Below, piece after piece: positions 49,964 through 61,360 of a stretch of 64,000 nucleotides of DNA. Where the stretch lies: positions 2,604,001 through 2,668,000 of the forward strand of contig NZ_BSVB01000001.1 of assembly GCF_030161895.1 (NCBI RefSeq). Direction: 5' to 3'. The stretch's first letter is position 1, and every line of letters begins with the position of its first letter. The notes below the pieces were generated by a model, which was not told where the DNA came from, did not search any database, and saw only the letters and a list, made by a program, of their open reading frames with translations. The position numbers and the translations under genes are program-made. The DNA comes from Pseudolysinimonas kribbensis. Its GTDB lineage: Bacteria > Actinomycetota > Actinomycetes > Actinomycetales > Microbacteriaceae.

Positions 49964-49983
49964 CCCCCTACCGCGGTAGGGGG
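49964..49983. promoter_or_regulatory. Perfect 20-bp palindrome in the desaturase/msrB divergent gap
   Basis: CCCCCTACCGCGGTAGGGGG reads the same on both strands. It lies 57 bases upstream of the desaturase start and 87 upstream of msrB. This length and symmetry suits a response-regulator dimer, and the likely ligand is the DesR-like protein of the same operon (inference). Confidence 0.65.
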
Positions 49984-50069
49984 TCGCGCCATCCGGGAAC
50001 GTCGCGAGGCGCTCCGGTGTTGTACTCATCGGGCCCCGCGATCGGAGCCCAGGACCACAGGAGGCCAGC

Positions 50070-50536
50070 ATGACGGAGTACCGCAAGGACCCCGCAGCCA
50101 TTCAGAAGCTCACCCGCGAGCAGTTCGCGGTGACGCAGAACGCCGCGACCGAGCCCGCGTTCACCGGCGAGTACGTCGACAACCACGACGCCGGGCTCTA
50201 CGTCGACATCGTGTCGGGCGAGCCGCTGTTCGCCTCGATCCACAAGTACGACAGCCGATCCGGATGGCCGAGCTTCACCGTGCCGGTCGACCCGGCCAAC
50301 GTGGTGCTGAAGTCGGACAACAGCTACGGGATGCGGCGCACCGAGGTGCGCTCGGCCCACGGCGACAGCCACCTCGGCCACGTGTTCGACGACGGCCCCG
50401 CCGACCAGGGCGGCCTGCGTTACTGCATCAACTCGGCGGCGATGCGCTTCGTGCCCGTCGACGAGCTCGAGCCCGCCGGCTACGGCGAGTTCGCATCCTC
50501 TTCACCACCGACACGACCCAGGAGGTCGCATCATGA
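50070..50536 (+). CDS. msrB: Methionine-R-sulfoxide reductase MsrB (frameshifted near 50498)
   Basis: Repairs oxidised methionine (R isomer) using thioredoxin. 155 aa after repair. The active-site region is [15 protein letters not shown] with the catalytic Cys, and the [17 protein letters not shown] loop precedes it. The Cys-x-x-Cys zinc motif of the zinc-type enzymes is absent: the corresponding segment reads [14 protein letters not shown]. This is the zinc-free form. Adding one C at 50497 gives [15 protein letters not shown] and a TGA that overlaps the ATG of msrA (ATGA at 50533). GGAGG precedes its ATG. Confidence 0.92.
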
Positions 50537-51051
50537 CAACCACCGAGCGCGCGATCCTCGCGGGCGGCTGCTTCTGGGGAGCCCAGGAGCTCCTCCGCTC
50601 CGCCCCGGGCGTCATCTCCACCCGCACCGGCTATTCGGGCGACGACAGCACGAAGAACGCCACCTACTACCGCCACGGCGACCACGCCGAGTCGGTCGAG
50701 GTCATCTTCGACCCCGAGAAGTTCAGCTACCGGGAGCTGCTGGAGTTCTTCTTCCAGCTGCACGACCCGACCACGCTGAACCGACAGGGCAACGATGTCG
50801 GCCGCAGCTACCGCTCCGCGATCTTCTTCACGACCCCGGAGCAGGAGGCCACGGCCCGCGAGGTGATCGCGGAGATCGACGCCGCCGGCATCCACCGCGG
50901 CAAGGTCGTCACCGAGGTCGTTCCGGCGGGCGACTTCTGGGAGGCCGAGGAGGAGCACCAGGACTACCTGCGCAAGATCCCGAACGGCTACACGTGCCAC
51001 TACGTGCGGCCGAACTGGAAGCTGCCGAAGAAGGAGTCCGCGACCGCGTAG
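50533..51051 (+). CDS. msrA: Methionine-S-sulfoxide reductase MsrA
   Basis: 172 aa, intact. The active-site motif [11 protein letters not shown] carries the nucleophilic Cys, and [20 protein letters not shown] and [13 protein letters not shown] are the family hallmarks. It reduces methionine S-sulfoxide. Coupled with msrB through ATGA, giving both stereospecific activities from one transcript. Only one further Cys is present ([10 protein letters not shown]), so it is the kind using one resolving Cys. Confidence 0.95.
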   Translation: MTTTERAILAGGCFWGAQELLRSAPGVISTRTGYSGDDSTKNATYYRHGDHAESVEVIFDPEKFSYRELLEFFFQLHDPTTLNRQGNDVGRSYRSAIFFTTPEQEATAREVIAEIDAAGIHRGKVVTEVVPAGDFWEAEEEHQDYLRKIPNGYTCHYVRPNWKLPKKESATA

Positions 51052-51075
51052 CCCGCGGCCGGCGCGCGGCGGAGC

Positions 51076-51672
51076 TCAGTGCAGCTTCGCCGCGCGCACC
51101 GTCATGAGATCGCGGACGCGCTCGCGCAGCCGCTCGGCCATCGGCCGGCCGTCGTCGGCCTCCCGGTCGTGGACGATGCTGCTGAACGCCGCCATGACGA
51201 GGGTCATCGCGAGCTGCGCCTCGCGCGCATCGGCGGCCCGCTCCTCGGCGAGGGCCAGGACCTGCTCGCGCATGCCCGCCATCCACTGGGTGAGCGCCGG
51301 CATGAGCTCGGGGCATCGCGAGATGAGCTCCTTCATGCGCACCCGCTCAGCCTGCACGTCGGCGGTCGCCGCGAAGACGTCGCAGAGCGCGTCGACGAGC
51401 AGGCCGTCCGCGGCACGGAACCCGGCCGCCGCCGCCTCGTCGATCATCGTGTCGGGCAGACCGAGAGCGGCCGCCGCCTTGGACGGGAAGTAGTTGAAGA
51501 AGGTGCGCGAGGAGATGTCGGCGTCGCGGCAGATCTGCTCCACCGTCGCCTGCTCGAGCCCCTGCTCGTCGACGAGCCGCACCGCGGCGGCGTGGATCGC
51601 GTGCCGGGTCTGGCTCTTCTTGCGCTCGCGGAGGGTGCCCTCGGCGCGCTCGGCATCGGTTGTCGTGGTCAT
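51076..51672 (-). CDS. TetR-family repressor of the adjacent exporter
   Basis: 198 aa. The HTH ([20 protein letters not shown], then [21 protein letters not shown] and SKAAAALG) is a classic TetR motif. The C-terminal ligand domain is helical ([20 protein letters not shown]). It lies 65 bases downstream of the DHA2 exporter on the same strand and is probably co-transcribed. A 15-bp palindrome over the exporter promoter is its likely operator, so a drug-like inducer would release both genes (inference). Start ATG 51672. Confidence 0.9.
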   Translation of the reverse strand: MTTTTDAERAEGTLRERKKSQTRHAIHAAAVRLVDEQGLEQATVEQICRDADISSRTFFNYFPSKAAAALGLPDTMIDEAAAAGFRAADGLLVDALCDVFAATADVQAERVRMKELISRCPELMPALTQWMAGMREQVLALAEERAADAREAQLAMTLVMAAFSSIVHDREADDGRPMAERLRERVRDLMTVRAAKLH

Positions 51673-51737
51673 CTGCGGTTCCGTGCGGTGCGCACCGGTG
51701 CCGGGACGGGTCCTCGCGGGCCCGCCCCGGCATCCGG

Positions 51738-53816
51738 TCAGACCGGCTGGGTCTGGATCGTTCCGGTCTCGGACATCCCGTTGGCGTCGGCGCGCTCCTG
51801 CAGGGCCGACACCTTGCGCAGCGGCGGCACCTTGAAGAAGAGGCTGAGCAGGAACGCCACCACGATGTCGGCCAGCGCGATCCAGTAGACCGTTACCACC
51901 GCGTTGTTGAACCCGGTGAGGAACGGAGTCGTCAGGCGCTTGTCGGCGCCGTTGACGAACGAGGTGTCGCTGCCGGAGGCACCCGAACCGCTCGAGGACT
52001 TCGTGGCGTTCTTGACCTTCTTCTGGATGGCCGGCGCCAGCTGGTTGACCCAGTGCGTGCGCTGGCCCGCGTTCGACCAGTCGACCGCGACCCTGCCGTC
52101 GTGCAGGCTCGCGTGCGCCTTCGACGCCACGGCCTCGAGCGCCTGCTGCTCGGCCGCGGGCTTCGCGGCCTCGACGTTCTGCGCGACGATCGCCGGTGCG
52201 GCGGCTGCCGGGATGGCGCCGGCTGCGACCTGCGCCTGGACCGCCGCGGTCACCTGCTGCGTCACGGCGGCGTCGGCGCCCTTCTGGGCGGCGGTCGTGG
52301 CGCTGTCGAGCTGCTCCTGCACCTTCGACTTGATCGGGTCGACGATCGGGTTCCAGAGCTGCGACATCACCTTCGCGTTCTTCTTCGCCCCGGCGACCGC
52401 GGGATTCAGGGCCGCGTCGAGCGTCGTGGTGAGCGTGGCCTTGTTCTCGAGCGTGTGCGTGAAGTTCAGCGGGAGCGTCGTGAACAGCACCGAGATCAGG
52501 ATCGCGACGCCGAGTGTGCCGCCGATCTGGCGGAAGAAGGTCGCCGCGCTGGTGGCGACACCCATCTGGTGCGGGGCGACGGACATCTGGCTGGCCAGCG
52601 TGAGGGTCTGCATGAGCTGGCCGAGGCCGAGTCCGATGCAGAACATCGCGAGCATGAGGAACCACAGCGGCTTGTCGATCGAGATGAACGTCAGCAGGAA
52701 GAATCCGAGCGCGGTCACGAAGGTGCCGGTGATGGGGAAGATCCGGTAGTGCCCGGTCCTCGCGAGGATCTGGCCGGAGCCGATCGACGCGATCATGAGG
52801 CCGACGACCATGGGGATCATCGCGAAGCCCGACTCGGTCGGGGTGAGACCCGTGACGATCTGCAGGTAGAGCGGGATCGTCAGCATGGCGCCGAACATCC
52901 CGAATCCGACGAGCACGCCGAGGATCGTCGCCATCGAGAACACGCGCGACCGGAACAGCCGCAGCGGGATGATCGCGTCCTCCTTCATGAGGCGCTCCAC
53001 GATCACGAACGCGAGCACGCCGACTCCGCCGACGATGTAGCAGGCGATCGAGCCCGGCGAGGTCCAGCCCCAGTCCTGGCCCTTCTCCGCCACCAGCAGC
53101 AGCGGCACCAGGGCGATGATCACGGTCGTCGCGCCCCACCAGTCGATGCGCGGCGCCCGGTGGTGCGCGAACTTCGGCAGGTGCAGGAACGCGATCACCA
53201 TGAGCAGGGCGATGATCCCGATGGGCACGTTGATCAGGAAGACCCAGCGCCATCCGGAGATGAACAGGATCGAGTCCGCTCCGGCGAACAGGCCGCCGAC
53301 GAGCGGGCCGACCACCGACGAGACGCCGAACACGGCGAAGAAGTAGCCCTGGTACTTCGCGCGCTCGCGCGGGGCGAGGATGTCGCCCATGATCGCGAGC
53401 GGCAGCGACATGAGCGCGCCGGCCCCGATGCCCTGGATCGCGCGGAAGCCGGCGAGCATGAACATCGACGTCGAGAACGACGACGCGAGCGACCCGAGCA
53501 GGAACACCGCGATGCCGAAGATGAACAGCGGTCGCCGACCGAAGATGTCGGAGAGCTTGCCGTAGATCGGCACCGAGATCGTGGAGGTGATCAGGTAGGC
53601 GGTCGTGACCCACGCCTGCTGATCGAGGCCGTGGAGGTCGTCGCCGATCGTGCGGATCGCGGTGCCCACGACGGTCTGGTCGAGCGAGGAGAGGAACATG
53701 CCGGCCATGAGGCCGTAGATGACCAGCAGGATCTGCCGGTGGGACATGATCGGCTTCGACGCCTGGGGTGCAGGTGCGGCCGGTTGCGTCGCGACCGGCG
53801 CGGTGGCAGTTGACAA
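51738..53816 (-). CDS. DHA2-family MFS exporter with large loop insertion
   Basis: 692 aa, about 14 helices. Opens RQILLVIYGLMAGMFLSSLD with TVVGTAIRTIGDDLHG, the DHA2 signature, and has the MFS loop YGKLSDIFGRRP. Between the last two helices there is an insertion of about 190 residues (from about 445), rich in Ala/Gln/Lys (QKGADAAVTQQVTAAVQAQV), which should form an external coiled or helical domain. Similar extra domains exist in actinobacterial DHA2 exporters, but the role is not known. It is likely a drug or lipid-like exporter, controlled by the downstream TetR. Confidence 0.88.
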   Translation of the reverse strand: MSTATAPVATQPAAPAPQASKPIMSHRQILLVIYGLMAGMFLSSLDQTVVGTAIRTIGDDLHGLDQQAWVTTAYLITSTISVPIYGKLSDIFGRRPLFIFGIAVFLLGSLASSFSTSMFMLAGFRAIQGIGAGALMSLPLAIMGDILAPRERAKYQGYFFAVFGVSSVVGPLVGGLFAGADSILFISGWRWVFLINVPIGIIALLMVIAFLHLPKFAHHRAPRIDWWGATTVIIALVPLLLVAEKGQDWGWTSPGSIACYIVGGVGVLAFVIVERLMKEDAIIPLRLFRSRVFSMATILGVLVGFGMFGAMLTIPLYLQIVTGLTPTESGFAMIPMVVGLMIASIGSGQILARTGHYRIFPITGTFVTALGFFLLTFISIDKPLWFLMLAMFCIGLGLGQLMQTLTLASQMSVAPHQMGVATSAATFFRQIGGTLGVAILISVLFTTLPLNFTHTLENKATLTTTLDAALNPAVAGAKKNAKVMSQLWNPIVDPIKSKVQEQLDSATTAAQKGADAAVTQQVTAAVQAQVAAGAIPAAAAPAIVAQNVEAAKPAAEQQALEAVASKAHASLHDGRVAVDWSNAGQRTHWVNQLAPAIQKKVKNATKSSSGSGASGSDTSFVNGADKRLTTPFLTGFNNAVVTVYWIALADIVVAFLLSLFFKVPPLRKVSALQERADANGMSETGTIQTQPV

Positions 53817-53901
53817 GCGAATGTCCTTCGGTGGATGGGCGGGGCGCCCGCAACCACCGGAGAACGCCGACGGCCGGACGCCGACACTGGCGGGCTGTGA
53901 T

Positions 53902-53916
53902 TTGCAGCGGCTGCAA
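53902..53916. promoter_or_regulatory. Palindromic operator at the DHA2 exporter promoter
   Basis: TTGCAGC-G-GCTGCAA is a perfect 15-bp inverted repeat abutting the predicted -10 element of the minus-strand promoter. It is the probable TetR binding site. Confidence 0.65.
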
Positions 53917-53943
53917 TATTACACGTCTGCATTCCTGCGTCAA
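53916..53943 (-). promoter_or_regulatory. Predicted promoter of the DHA2 exporter-TetR operon
   Basis: On the minus strand TTGACG (53943-53938) and TAATAT (53921-53916) are separated by 16 bases, a near-consensus sigma-70-type promoter in a GC-rich genome. The operator palindrome starts where the -10 ends. Confidence 0.7.
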
Positions 53944-53965
53944 CTGCAGGATCTGTGAATTCGCC

Positions 53966-54327
53966 CTAGTCGACGTGGCTGACGATGTTGACGACGTTCC
54001 CGTCGGGGGCGCGCACCATGAAACGGCGCACGCCCCACTCCTCCTGCGTCAGCGGATGCACGATATCGAGCCCGCGCGCCTGGGCCTCGGCGTACGCGGC
54101 CTCGACCTCGTCGCCGACGTGCACCGAGATGACCGAGTCGACGGGGAGCCCGCGTCCCGCGTGACGAGCTGGAGCTCGGCACGGCCGTCGGGGGACTGCA
54201 GCCTGATGACCCAGCCGAGGTCGAATGCGGTCTCGGTCAGCCCGAGGAACCCGGTGTAGAACTCCCTGGCCGCGGCGCCCTCCGGCACGCGCAGATTGGC
54301 GGTGACTCCCGTCGGGTGGATGCTCAT
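53966..54327 (-). CDS. VOC-family (glyoxalase/bleomycin-resistance-like) protein (frameshifted near 54145)
   Basis: 120 aa after repair. The beta-alpha-beta-beta-beta repeats read [20 protein letters not shown] and, in the second half, [20 protein letters not shown] and ending [13 protein letters not shown]. One C is missing opposite the run 54143-54146, joining TRDAGSPVDSV. The metal-ligand His/Glu set of enzymatic glyoxalases is incomplete (a terminal His is at SHVD). It may be a binding or resistance protein. It is followed on the same strand by the UvrA-like gene ahead of it; 12 bases separate its start from that gene's end. Confidence 0.82.
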
Positions 54328-54339
54328 GCCTCCACCCGA

Positions 54340-56688
<2,349 letters not shown>

Positions 56689-56768
56689 GGCGGGAGGCAC
56701 CCGGTCACGATATCCGTGGCATCCGATCCGCGACCATGTCGCGTTATACCGATACGGCGTCTTACGAT

Positions 56769-58343
56769 ATGGGAGTGATCGATCTCGCGCGTCTCAACGT
56801 CCGCGACTTCTTCGATGAGGCGCGCGCCGCATCCCCGGAGGCGCCGTTCGTGATCTTCACGACCGACGACCGCGCCTACTCGTTCCGCGAGGCGGGCGGG
56901 TTCATCGACCGCGCCGCGGCGGCGTGGCACGAGCTCGGCGTGCGCCACGGCGACCGGGTCGCGTTCATGCTCGGCAACACCCCGGAGTTCCTGTGGGCGT
57001 GGCTCGGCCTCGCGCGCATCGGCGGTGTCCTGGTCGCGATCAACACCGGCTTCCGGGAGGCCGAGGCCGGCTACCTCGTGCGCGACTCCGGGGCGCGGAT
57101 CGCGCTCGCCGACGATGAATTCGCCGGGATGCTCGCCCCCGCGGGCCGTCCCGTCCTCACCCCCGCCGAGTTCGGCGCCCTCGCCGCCCGGTCCGGCCTT
57201 GACCCGGCGCCGGCCGTCGATCTCGCGGGCGATGACCTCATCTCGCTCATCTACACCTCGGGGACCACCGGGGATCCGAAGGGCGTCATGCAGACGCATC
57301 GCAACTTCGTGCTGACCGGGCAGGCCTACATCGACTGGATGCGCATGGAGCCGGGTGAGCGCATCTACGCCTGCCTGCCGCTGTTCCACATCAACTCGCA
57401 GGCCTACTCGACGATGGCGGCGATCGCCGCGCGCGGCGCTCTCGTGCTCGCTCCGCGGTTCAGCGCGAGCCGGTTCTGGCCGGACGTGCGGCGGCACCGC
57501 GTGAGCGTCTTCAACTTCATCGGCGCGATGGCGATGATCCTCACCAAGTCGCAGGCGAGCCCCGACGACGCCGACAACCACGTGCGCATCGCCTACGGCG
57601 TGCCCGCGCTCGCCGTCGAGGTCGTCGACGAGATCGAGGCCCGCTTCGGCCTGCGCTGCATCTCGGGCTTCGGGATGAGCGAGACGACGTTCGGCCTGCT
57701 CGAGCCCTCGACGGACCGCGGCATCCCGGCACGATGGGGCTGCCGCGTCACCACCCCGACCCGAGCGTGCCGCCCACCGAGGCGAAGATCGTCGACGAGT
57801 CGGGCGCCGAGGTGCTGCGCGGCACGCGGGGAGCTGCTCCTGAGGAACGCCGCGATGATGAGCGGGTACTTCGGTCTTGCGGAGAAGACCGCCGAGACGC
57901 TCGTCGAGGGCTGGCTGCACACCGGTGACAGCGCCTACCAGGACGACGACGGGTTCTTCTTCTTCGTCGACCGCATGAAGGACATCGTGCGACGCCGCGG
58001 CGAGAACGTGTCGTCGCTCGAGGTCGAGCGGGTGATCGCACGGCATCCCTCGATCGCCGAGGCGGCCGTCATCGGCGTGCCGGCCGAGCTCTCCGACGAG
58101 GAGCTGCTGGTCTTCGTCGTGCCGCGCGACGGTGTGGACGCCGCGCCGCTCTCCGCGGGCGACGTCTTCGCGTGGGCCGCCGAGCACCTCGCTCCGTTCA
58201 AGGTGCCGCGCTATCTCCGATTCGCCGACGCGCTGCCGAAGACCGCGACTGCGAAGGTGCAGAAGGAGAGGCTCAGAGCGATGGATGCCGACGATCCGGC
58301 CGGCCGCATCGTCCGGGAGCCCGACAGAAGGGATGAGCGATGA
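56769..58343 (+). CDS. AMP-dependent acyl-CoA synthetase (two compensating frameshifts)
   Basis: ANL-superfamily enzyme that activates a carboxylic acid as acyl-AMP and then acyl-CoA. Repaired length about 525 aa. Core motifs: [20 protein letters not shown] (P-loop), [35 protein letters not shown], and the C-terminal hinge and Lys region [16 protein letters not shown]. Between 57728 and about 57825 a wrong-frame stretch is bounded by a missing G and a net two-base loss; corrected, it reads [13 protein letters not shown] and [17 protein letters not shown]. The start ATG at 56769 is preferred to 56736 because the family begins near [11 protein letters not shown]. Coupled to the LVIVD gene by ATGA. 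Confidence 0.88.
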   Translation: MGVIDLARLNVRDFFDEARAASPEAPFVIFTTDDRAYSFREAGGFIDRAAAAWHELGVRHGDRVAFMLGNTPEFLWAWLGLARIGGVLVAINTGFREAEAGYLVRDSGARIALADDEFAGMLAPAGRPVLTPAEFGALAARSGLDPAPAVDLAGDDLISLIYTSGTTGDPKGVMQTHRNFVLTGQAYIDWMRMEPGERIYACLPLFHINSQAYSTMAAIAARGALVLAPRFSASRFWPDVRRHRVSVFNFIGAMAMILTKSQASPDDADNHVRIAYGVPALAVEVVDEIEARFGLRCISGFGMSETTFGLLEPSTDRGIPARWGCRVTTPTRACRPPRRRSSTSRAPRCCAARGELLLRNAAMMSGYFGLAEKTAETLVEGWLHTGDSAYQDDDGFFFFVDRMKDIVRRRGENVSSLEVERVIARHPSIAEAAVIGVPAELSDEELLVFVVPRDGVDAAPLSAGDVFAWAAEHLAPFKVPRYLRFADALPKTATAKVQKERLRAMDADDPAGRIVREPDRRDER

Positions 58344-59566
58344 CGCTCGACCACGCACCCGCCGCCGCCGAGTCGCGCGGGATCGACCTCGTCGGCTACC
58401 ACGACCTCGGTGGCGACCCGGCGTTCAAGATCGCGTTGCAGAAGGTCGGCGAGCGCTACTACCTCTATCTCAGTCACTTCTGGGTCTCGCGCTGGTCCGT
58501 GCTCGATGTCACCGATCCCGCGAACCCCGAGCTGGTCGGTCAGGTCGACGGGGCGGCGACGAGCTGGTGCTATCAGGTGCAAGTGGCCGACGGCCTCATG
58601 ATCGGCGCGCTCGAGCGACCGACGCCCGGCTGGGGCTACGAGCCGGAGCTCGCCGAGGAGGTCGGCATCCTGCTGTTCGACGTCGCGACCGATCCCGCGC
58701 ACCCGGCTCTCGTCTCGCATTACGACACCGGCGGACGCGGCACGCACCGCAACTACTGGGCCGGCGGCCGCTACGCGTATCTCGCGACCGAGGCGGAGGG
58801 ATTCGCCGGCAACATCCTCTCGATCGTCGACGTCTCCGATCCCGCGAACGTCACCGAGGTGGGCCGCTGGTGGGCGCCCGGCCAGAACGTCGCGGCGGGG
58901 GAGGAAGGCGCCACCAAATGGGGCCTGCACGGTCCCGCGCACGTCGTCGGCGACCTCGCCTATTGCAGCTGGGGCCAGTACGGCTTCGTCGTGCTCGACG
59001 TCTCGGACCCGAGCGCCCCGCGCCTGGTGTCGCGGCTGGGCTTCGGCGACTTCGGCAGTCCGCTCGGCGTCCACACGGCATACTCCTACGGCGACTACGT
59101 CGTGGCCAACAGCGAGGCGCTCGGCGAGGGCGATTCCGAGGGGCTGCCGTACGCCGTCGCGATCGACGTGCGGGACCCCGCGGCTCCGCGGATCGCGGCC
59201 TGGTTCCCGACCCCGCTGCCGTCGCCCGAGACCGGCCATCGCACTTATCAGCAGAAGGGCGGCCGGCACGGTCCGCACAACCAGCACCAGTACCAGGGGC
59301 AGCCGGGAACCCTGAACGATCCGACCCGGGTCTATCTCACCCACTTCAACGGCGGATTGCGGGTCTACGACGTCTCCGAGCCCCTGCGGCCGGAGGAGAT
59401 CGCGTTCTACGTGCCGGTGGATCCGACGGTGCGGCGCGGTCCGAAGCCCGCGCAGCTCACGACCTCGTTCGAGGACGTGCTCGTCGACGACCGCGGCACC
59501 ATCTTCTGCACCGACAAGAACTACGGGCTCTTCGTACTGCGGCTCGCGGCGGAGGGGGTCGAGTAG
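58340..59566 (+). CDS. LVIVD-repeat beta-propeller-like protein
   Basis: 408 aa. Repeats typical of LVIVD proteins occur as LSHFWVSRWSVLDVTDPANP, VGILLFDVATDPAHPALVSH, ILSIVDVSDPANVTEVGRWW, YGFVVLDVSDPSAPRLVSRL and GGLRVYDVSEPLRPEEIAFY. These build a propeller often seen in proteins encoded with aromatic or sulfur metabolism. No signal peptide is seen, so it is probably cytoplasmic. Several conserved His/Trp residues (WGLHGPAHV, GPHNQHQYQ) suggest a metal or ligand site. It overlaps the acyl-CoA synthetase stop by ATGA, so the two act in one pathway, still unidentified. Its last codons come from a REP-like repeat. Confidence 0.82.
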   Translation: MTLDHAPAAAESRGIDLVGYHDLGGDPAFKIALQKVGERYYLYLSHFWVSRWSVLDVTDPANPELVGQVDGAATSWCYQVQVADGLMIGALERPTPGWGYEPELAEEVGILLFDVATDPAHPALVSHYDTGGRGTHRNYWAGGRYAYLATEAEGFAGNILSIVDVSDPANVTEVGRWWAPGQNVAAGEEGATKWGLHGPAHVVGDLAYCSWGQYGFVVLDVSDPSAPRLVSRLGFGDFGSPLGVHTAYSYGDYVVANSEALGEGDSEGLPYAVAIDVRDPAAPRIAAWFPTPLPSPETGHRTYQQKGGRHGPHNQHQYQGQPGTLNDPTRVYLTHFNGGLRVYDVSEPLRPEEIAFYVPVDPTVRRGPKPAQLTTSFEDVLVDDRGTIFCTDKNYGLFVLRLAAEGVE

Positions 59567-59591
59567 CGGTCAGCGGCCGCATATCGAGACC
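59557..59591. repeat. REP-like repeat, copy 2
   Basis: GGTCGAGTAG at the left (59557-59566) and ATATCGAGACC at the right. It provides the Val-Glu-stop end of the LVIVD gene. Confidence 0.65.
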
Positions 59592-59619
59592 TCACCCCCG
59601 ACGACGGTGAGATCTCGAT
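59583..59619. terminator. Hairpin between the convergent LVIVD and FAH genes
   Basis: ATCGAGACCTCACC (59583-59596) pairs with GGTGAGATCTCGAT (59606-59619) with one mismatch. It is made by two inverted REP-like copies meeting and would terminate both convergent genes. Confidence 0.7.
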
Positions 59620-59646
59620 ACGCCGCTCGGAGGCGGCTACTCGACC
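59611..59646. repeat. REP-like repeat, copy 3 (inverted)
   Basis: CTCGATAC at the left and CTACTCGACC at the right, the inverse of copy 2. It provides the Arg-Val-Glu-stop end of the minus-strand FAH gene. Confidence 0.65.
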
Positions 59647-60466
59647 CGCTCCGAAGCGACGACGGGGGTCGACACCGTTCCGATGCGCTCGATCTCGACT
59701 TCGACGACGTCACCCGGTGTCAGGAACCGCGGCGGCGTGCGCACGTAGCCGACGCCCGAGGGCGTGCCGGTCGCGATGAGGTCCCCGGCTGAAGCGTCAT
59801 GCCCTGGCTGAGGAACTCGAGCAGCTGCGGGATGCCGAAGATCATGTTGTCGGTCGTGTCCGACTGCACGACCTCGCCGTTGACCCGGGACGAGATTCGC
59901 AATCCGCCGCTGATGTCGCCGAGCTCGGCCGCGGTCACGATCTCGCCGATCGGCCCGCTGCCGTCCGCGTTCTTGCCGAGCGTCCACTGGCTCGTCAGCT
60001 TCTGCAGGGTGCGCGCCGTGAGGTCGTTGAACGCGGCGTAGCCGTAGACGATCCCCTCGGCGTCGGCGGCCTTGACCCGGTAGGCCGGCCGTCCGACGAC
60101 GGCCAGGAGCTCGGCTTCCCAGTCGAGGCCCTGCTCGGACGGCGGCACCGTCACCGCTCTGCCGGGCAACGCGAGCGACGCGGTCCAGCGGGCGAACACG
60201 GTGGGGTAGGTGGGCGGCGCCCAGTTGCCCTCCTCCGCGTGCTCGGCATAGTTCAGGCCGACGCAGAGCACCCGGGCCGACGGCCGCACGGGCACGGCGA
60301 GTTCCAGGTCCGCCGTGGGCAGCGGATCGGCGCCACTCGGGGCCTCGCCCCAGCGGAACGGATCCTCCCAGAACTCCTCGACGTCCGCGATGGGCTGCAC
60401 GAGGCCGCCGGCGAGCGCACGCCCCACCGTGACGCTGCGGCCGTGCCGGTATCCGATCAGTCGCAC
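59637..60466 (-). CDS. Fumarylacetoacetate-hydrolase-family enzyme (frameshifted near 59785)
   Basis: 276 aa after repair. FAH fold with the motifs [14 protein letters not shown], the acidic metal-binding pair in [12 protein letters not shown], and [14 protein letters not shown], then [14 protein letters not shown] at the C-terminus. Family members cleave or hydrate 2-keto-diols, diketo sugar acids or aromatic breakdown products; the neighbours (dehydrogenase, isomerase) suggest a sugar-acid pathway (inference). One base is missing opposite 59783-59786, restoring [13 protein letters not shown]. It follows the isomerase by 10 bases. Confidence 0.87.
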
Positions 60467-60476
60467 GTGGCTCTCC

Positions 60477-61351
60477 CTATCCCTGCACCGCGGCGGTCGC
60501 CCGCGCGTAGACCGTCTCGAACGCGGCCCTGCCCTCGGTCAGCAGCCGCGACGTCGGCCACTGCCACATCGGGTCGGCGACCGGCTCGCCGAAGGTGCCG
60601 TCGTCTGAGAAGATCTCGAGCTCGTACCAGCCGCGGTAGCCGGCCGCGTGGGCGGTTCGGATGACGCCCTCGACATCGAGCACCCCCTGCCCGGCAGCGC
60701 GCGATCGAATCGGCCGCCCGAATCGGCCGCGCGATCGCACACCTGGATGCCGGCGATCGCGTCGATGTAGTCGGCGATGTTCTGCAGGGGCTCGTCGGCG
60801 ATGTGCCAGTTGTCCAGCAGGATGCCGATCGTGCCCTCGCCGCCGGCATCGGTGATCAGATCGGCGGCCTCCGGGATGCTCTGGCACAGGCTCCCCGCGC
60901 TGCCGGGGCTGATGACCTCGAGAGCGAGCTTCACGCCGGCGTCGCGTGCGATCTCGACGAGCTCCGTGAAGGCCGCGACGACCCGGCGCCGCGACTCCGC
61001 GACGTCGCCGCCCTGCGGCGCGCCCGCGAGGATGCACACGGCCTCGGGCTCGTACACGGCGAAGCGCCGCACCGACTCGCGCAGGATCTGCAGCCGGGCG
61101 TCCGGGTCCTTCGGATGGGCGAAGTGCGCGTTGCCGGTGAAGATGCCGGGGGTGAGCGGGAAGCAGAAGGTCGCGTGCAGGCCGGCGTCCTTCATGGCCG
61201 CGGCGCGCTCGGCGTCGCGGTCGCCCTCGAGCTTGAACTCCCAGAGCCCGAGCCCATGCACGCCCGCGGCGGGGTAGGCATCGAGCTCGTCGACGAAGGG
61301 CGCGTGGTAGGTGGTGCCGTCGCTCGCGGCGAATCTCGGCTGATCGGTCAT
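60477..61351 (-). CDS. Sugar phosphate isomerase/epimerase-like TIM-barrel protein (frameshifted near 60692)
   Basis: 291 aa after repair, AP_endonuc_2/xylose-isomerase-like fold. Motifs include GLGLWEFKLEGDRDAERAAA, VKLALEVISPGSAGSLCQSI, DNWHIADEPLQNIADYI and the C-terminal GWYELEIFSDDGTFG with the Glu that usually binds metal. It may act on a keto sugar or sugar acid in the pathway with the neighbouring dehydrogenase and FAH-family hydrolase. One base missing near 60692 restores DRALPGQGVLDVEGVIRTAH. The start is ATG 61351, nine bases after the dehydrogenase stop. Confidence 0.85.
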
Positions 61352-61360
61352 GGTCGCGCC

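Noticed and set aside
51660..53813. 717-codon frame opposite the DHA2 exporter
   Set aside because: Low-complexity Arg/Asp/Glu/His sequence on the strand opposite a clear transporter gene; a compositional artefact.
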